Shown: in pieces, positions 5,900 through 6,514 of the stretch
Numbering within the stretch: the stretch's first letter is position 1
Layout of the letters: each line of letters opens with the position of its first letter
Source of the DNA: UBA1479 sp963972065
Lineage (GTDB): Bacteria; Pseudomonadota; Alphaproteobacteria; Rhodospirillales; Casp-alpha2
DNA: 6,514 nt
Reading direction: 5' to 3'
NCBI GenBank assembly: GCA_963972065.1
Contig: CAXAVJ010000135.1
Span: 1 to 6,514, forward strand
The notes under the pieces: model-generated
Seen by the model: only the letters and a program-made list of their open reading frames with translations
The model's database searches: none
Told to the model about the DNA's origin: nothing
Translations under genes and position numbers: made by a program

Positions 5900-6514
5900 T
5901 CCCGCTTGGGCTGAACACCCAGGGGCAAGGTCGCATCCCGATCCCGGCTCCGCTTCTCCGCCGCGTCCTCGATCAGGCGGCTTTCCGTGAGTGCGCCCAT
6001 GCGTTCCAGGATCGGATAGGCGACCGAGGTCAGGTGGCTGTTGACCCGTTTGAGGTCACGCAGCACGTCCAGGTGCAGGGCGCTGGAATCCAGGGTATCC
6101 GGGCGTCGTTCGCCCATGCGGCGGAAATGATTTTCCACATAGCGGCGTTCCAGGTCGCGGATTTCCGTCTTCTCATGCAGCAGCCGGCGCGCTGCATCCT
6201 CGTCGGCCGACACGAACACATGCAACGCCAGATCCAGGTTCTGCATGATGCGGTTGTGGAAGGCTTCCAGCTCCCGGTAGCCCTCGTCGGAAAAGCTGAT
6301 GTGGCCCTTGATCTTCTTGCCCGCCAGCTCCATCAGGTTCTTGTCGATGATGTCACCGACATGTTCCAGATTGGTGGTGAAGCTGAGGATTTCGATGCTG
6401 CGCTGGCTTTCCGCCTTGTCCATTTCCTCTTCGGTCAGGCGGGTCAGGTAAAGCTTGATCGCCTCGTGCAGGCGGTCGACGGCCTCCAGCAGCGAGCGGG
6501 TGTAGGCAAGTGCC
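5890..6514 (-). CDS. Na/Pi cotransporter family protein, C-terminal PhoU-like region (5' part outside the window)
   Basis: The minus-strand frame is open from the right edge to a TGA at 5892-5890, giving the last 207 residues. The methionine at 6423 is internal, because coding sequence continues upstream of it (ALAYTRSLLEAVDRLHEAIK and onward). The visible part is all helical and PhoU-like: the ILSFTTNLEHVGDIIDKN stretch (about 41-58 of the visible part) carries the acidic E-x-x-x-D pattern of PhoU metal sites, followed later by LDVLRDLKRVNSHLTSVAYP. This combination is characteristic of the cytoplasmic tail of bacterial Na/Pi-cotransporter (NptA/YjbB-like) proteins, whose membrane part moves phosphate with sodium; that part would lie beyond the window. 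A stand-alone PhoU is less likely given the 'HLDVLRDLKRVNSHLTS' ending. The tail finishes with a charged, probably disordered segment. It converges on the ABC operon with a 4-base gap. Confidence 0.88.
   Translation of the reverse strand, partial: ALAYTRSLLEAVDRLHEAIKLYLTRLTEEEMDKAESQRSIEILSFTTNLEHVGDIIDKNLMELAGKKIKGHISFSDEGYRELEAFHNRIMQNLDLALHVFVSADEDAARRLLHEKTEIRDLERRYVENHFRRMGERRPDTLDSSALHLDVLRDLKRVNSHLTSVAYPILERMGALTESRLIEDAAEKRSRDRDATLPLGVQPKREDG

Noticed and set aside
4565..5914. Plus-strand open frame of 449 residues overlapping both permeases
   Set aside because: It is an off-frame shadow with arginine-, histidine- and proline-rich sequence and no domain; both permeases are well supported in their own frames.
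1..6514. Search for mobile elements, CRISPR arrays, tRNAs, toxin-antitoxin or defence genes
   Set aside because: No direct-repeat arrays, transposase or recombinase motifs, tRNA-like cloverleafs or recognised defence domains were seen; every sizeable coding region belongs to a familiar housekeeping or transport family.

Overview
The window looks like ordinary chromosomal DNA from a GC-rich alphaproteobacterium, most plausibly a Rhodospirillales-type lineage. The evidence is a cysteine-free S4 protein encoded away from the alpha ribosomal operon, strong G/C bias at third codon positions, and a polyamine/opine-type ABC transporter and a Na/Pi cotransporter with a PhoU tail, both of types common in that class. 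The lineage is an inference from protein style only; no rRNA or tRNA is present.

Layout from left to right. (1) A minus-strand SnoaL-like/ester-cyclase-type gene runs off the left edge. (2) A short spacer holds two consecutive hairpins; the second is a textbook rho-independent terminator for rpsD. (3) rpsD (30S protein S4) is on the minus strand, served by a near-consensus sigma-70 promoter about 165-190 bases upstream of its start, which implies a leader of about 159 nt. (4) A 332-base divergent spacer separates rpsD from (5) a plus-strand four-gene operon: ABC ATPase, periplasmic solute-binding protein, and two inner-membrane permeases, with gaps of 35, 22 and 9 bases. (6) The C-terminal PhoU-like part of a Na/Pi cotransporter is on the minus strand, convergent with the operon and only 4 bases away from its last gene; it runs off the right edge.

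How the genes work together. The four ABC genes form one complete importer of the polyamine/opine/phosphonate class: the binding protein captures solute in the periplasm, the two permeases form the channel, and the MalK/PotA-like ATPase (presumably as a homodimer) powers it. The exact substrate cannot be read from the sequence. The first permease carries an unusually long extracytoplasmic insert of about 135 residues after its first membrane helix, and the second has a smaller enlarged loop at the equivalent place. rpsD, the SnoaL-like gene and the Na/Pi cotransporter have no evident functional link to the importer.

I see no mobile element, CRISPR array, tRNA, phage gene or defence system, and no convincing undescribed system. 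The items most worth a second look are the paired permease loop insertions, a perfect 12-bp palindrome lying on the inferred TTG start of the ATPase gene, the rpsD promoter and leader, and a hairpin shared by the two convergent stop codons.
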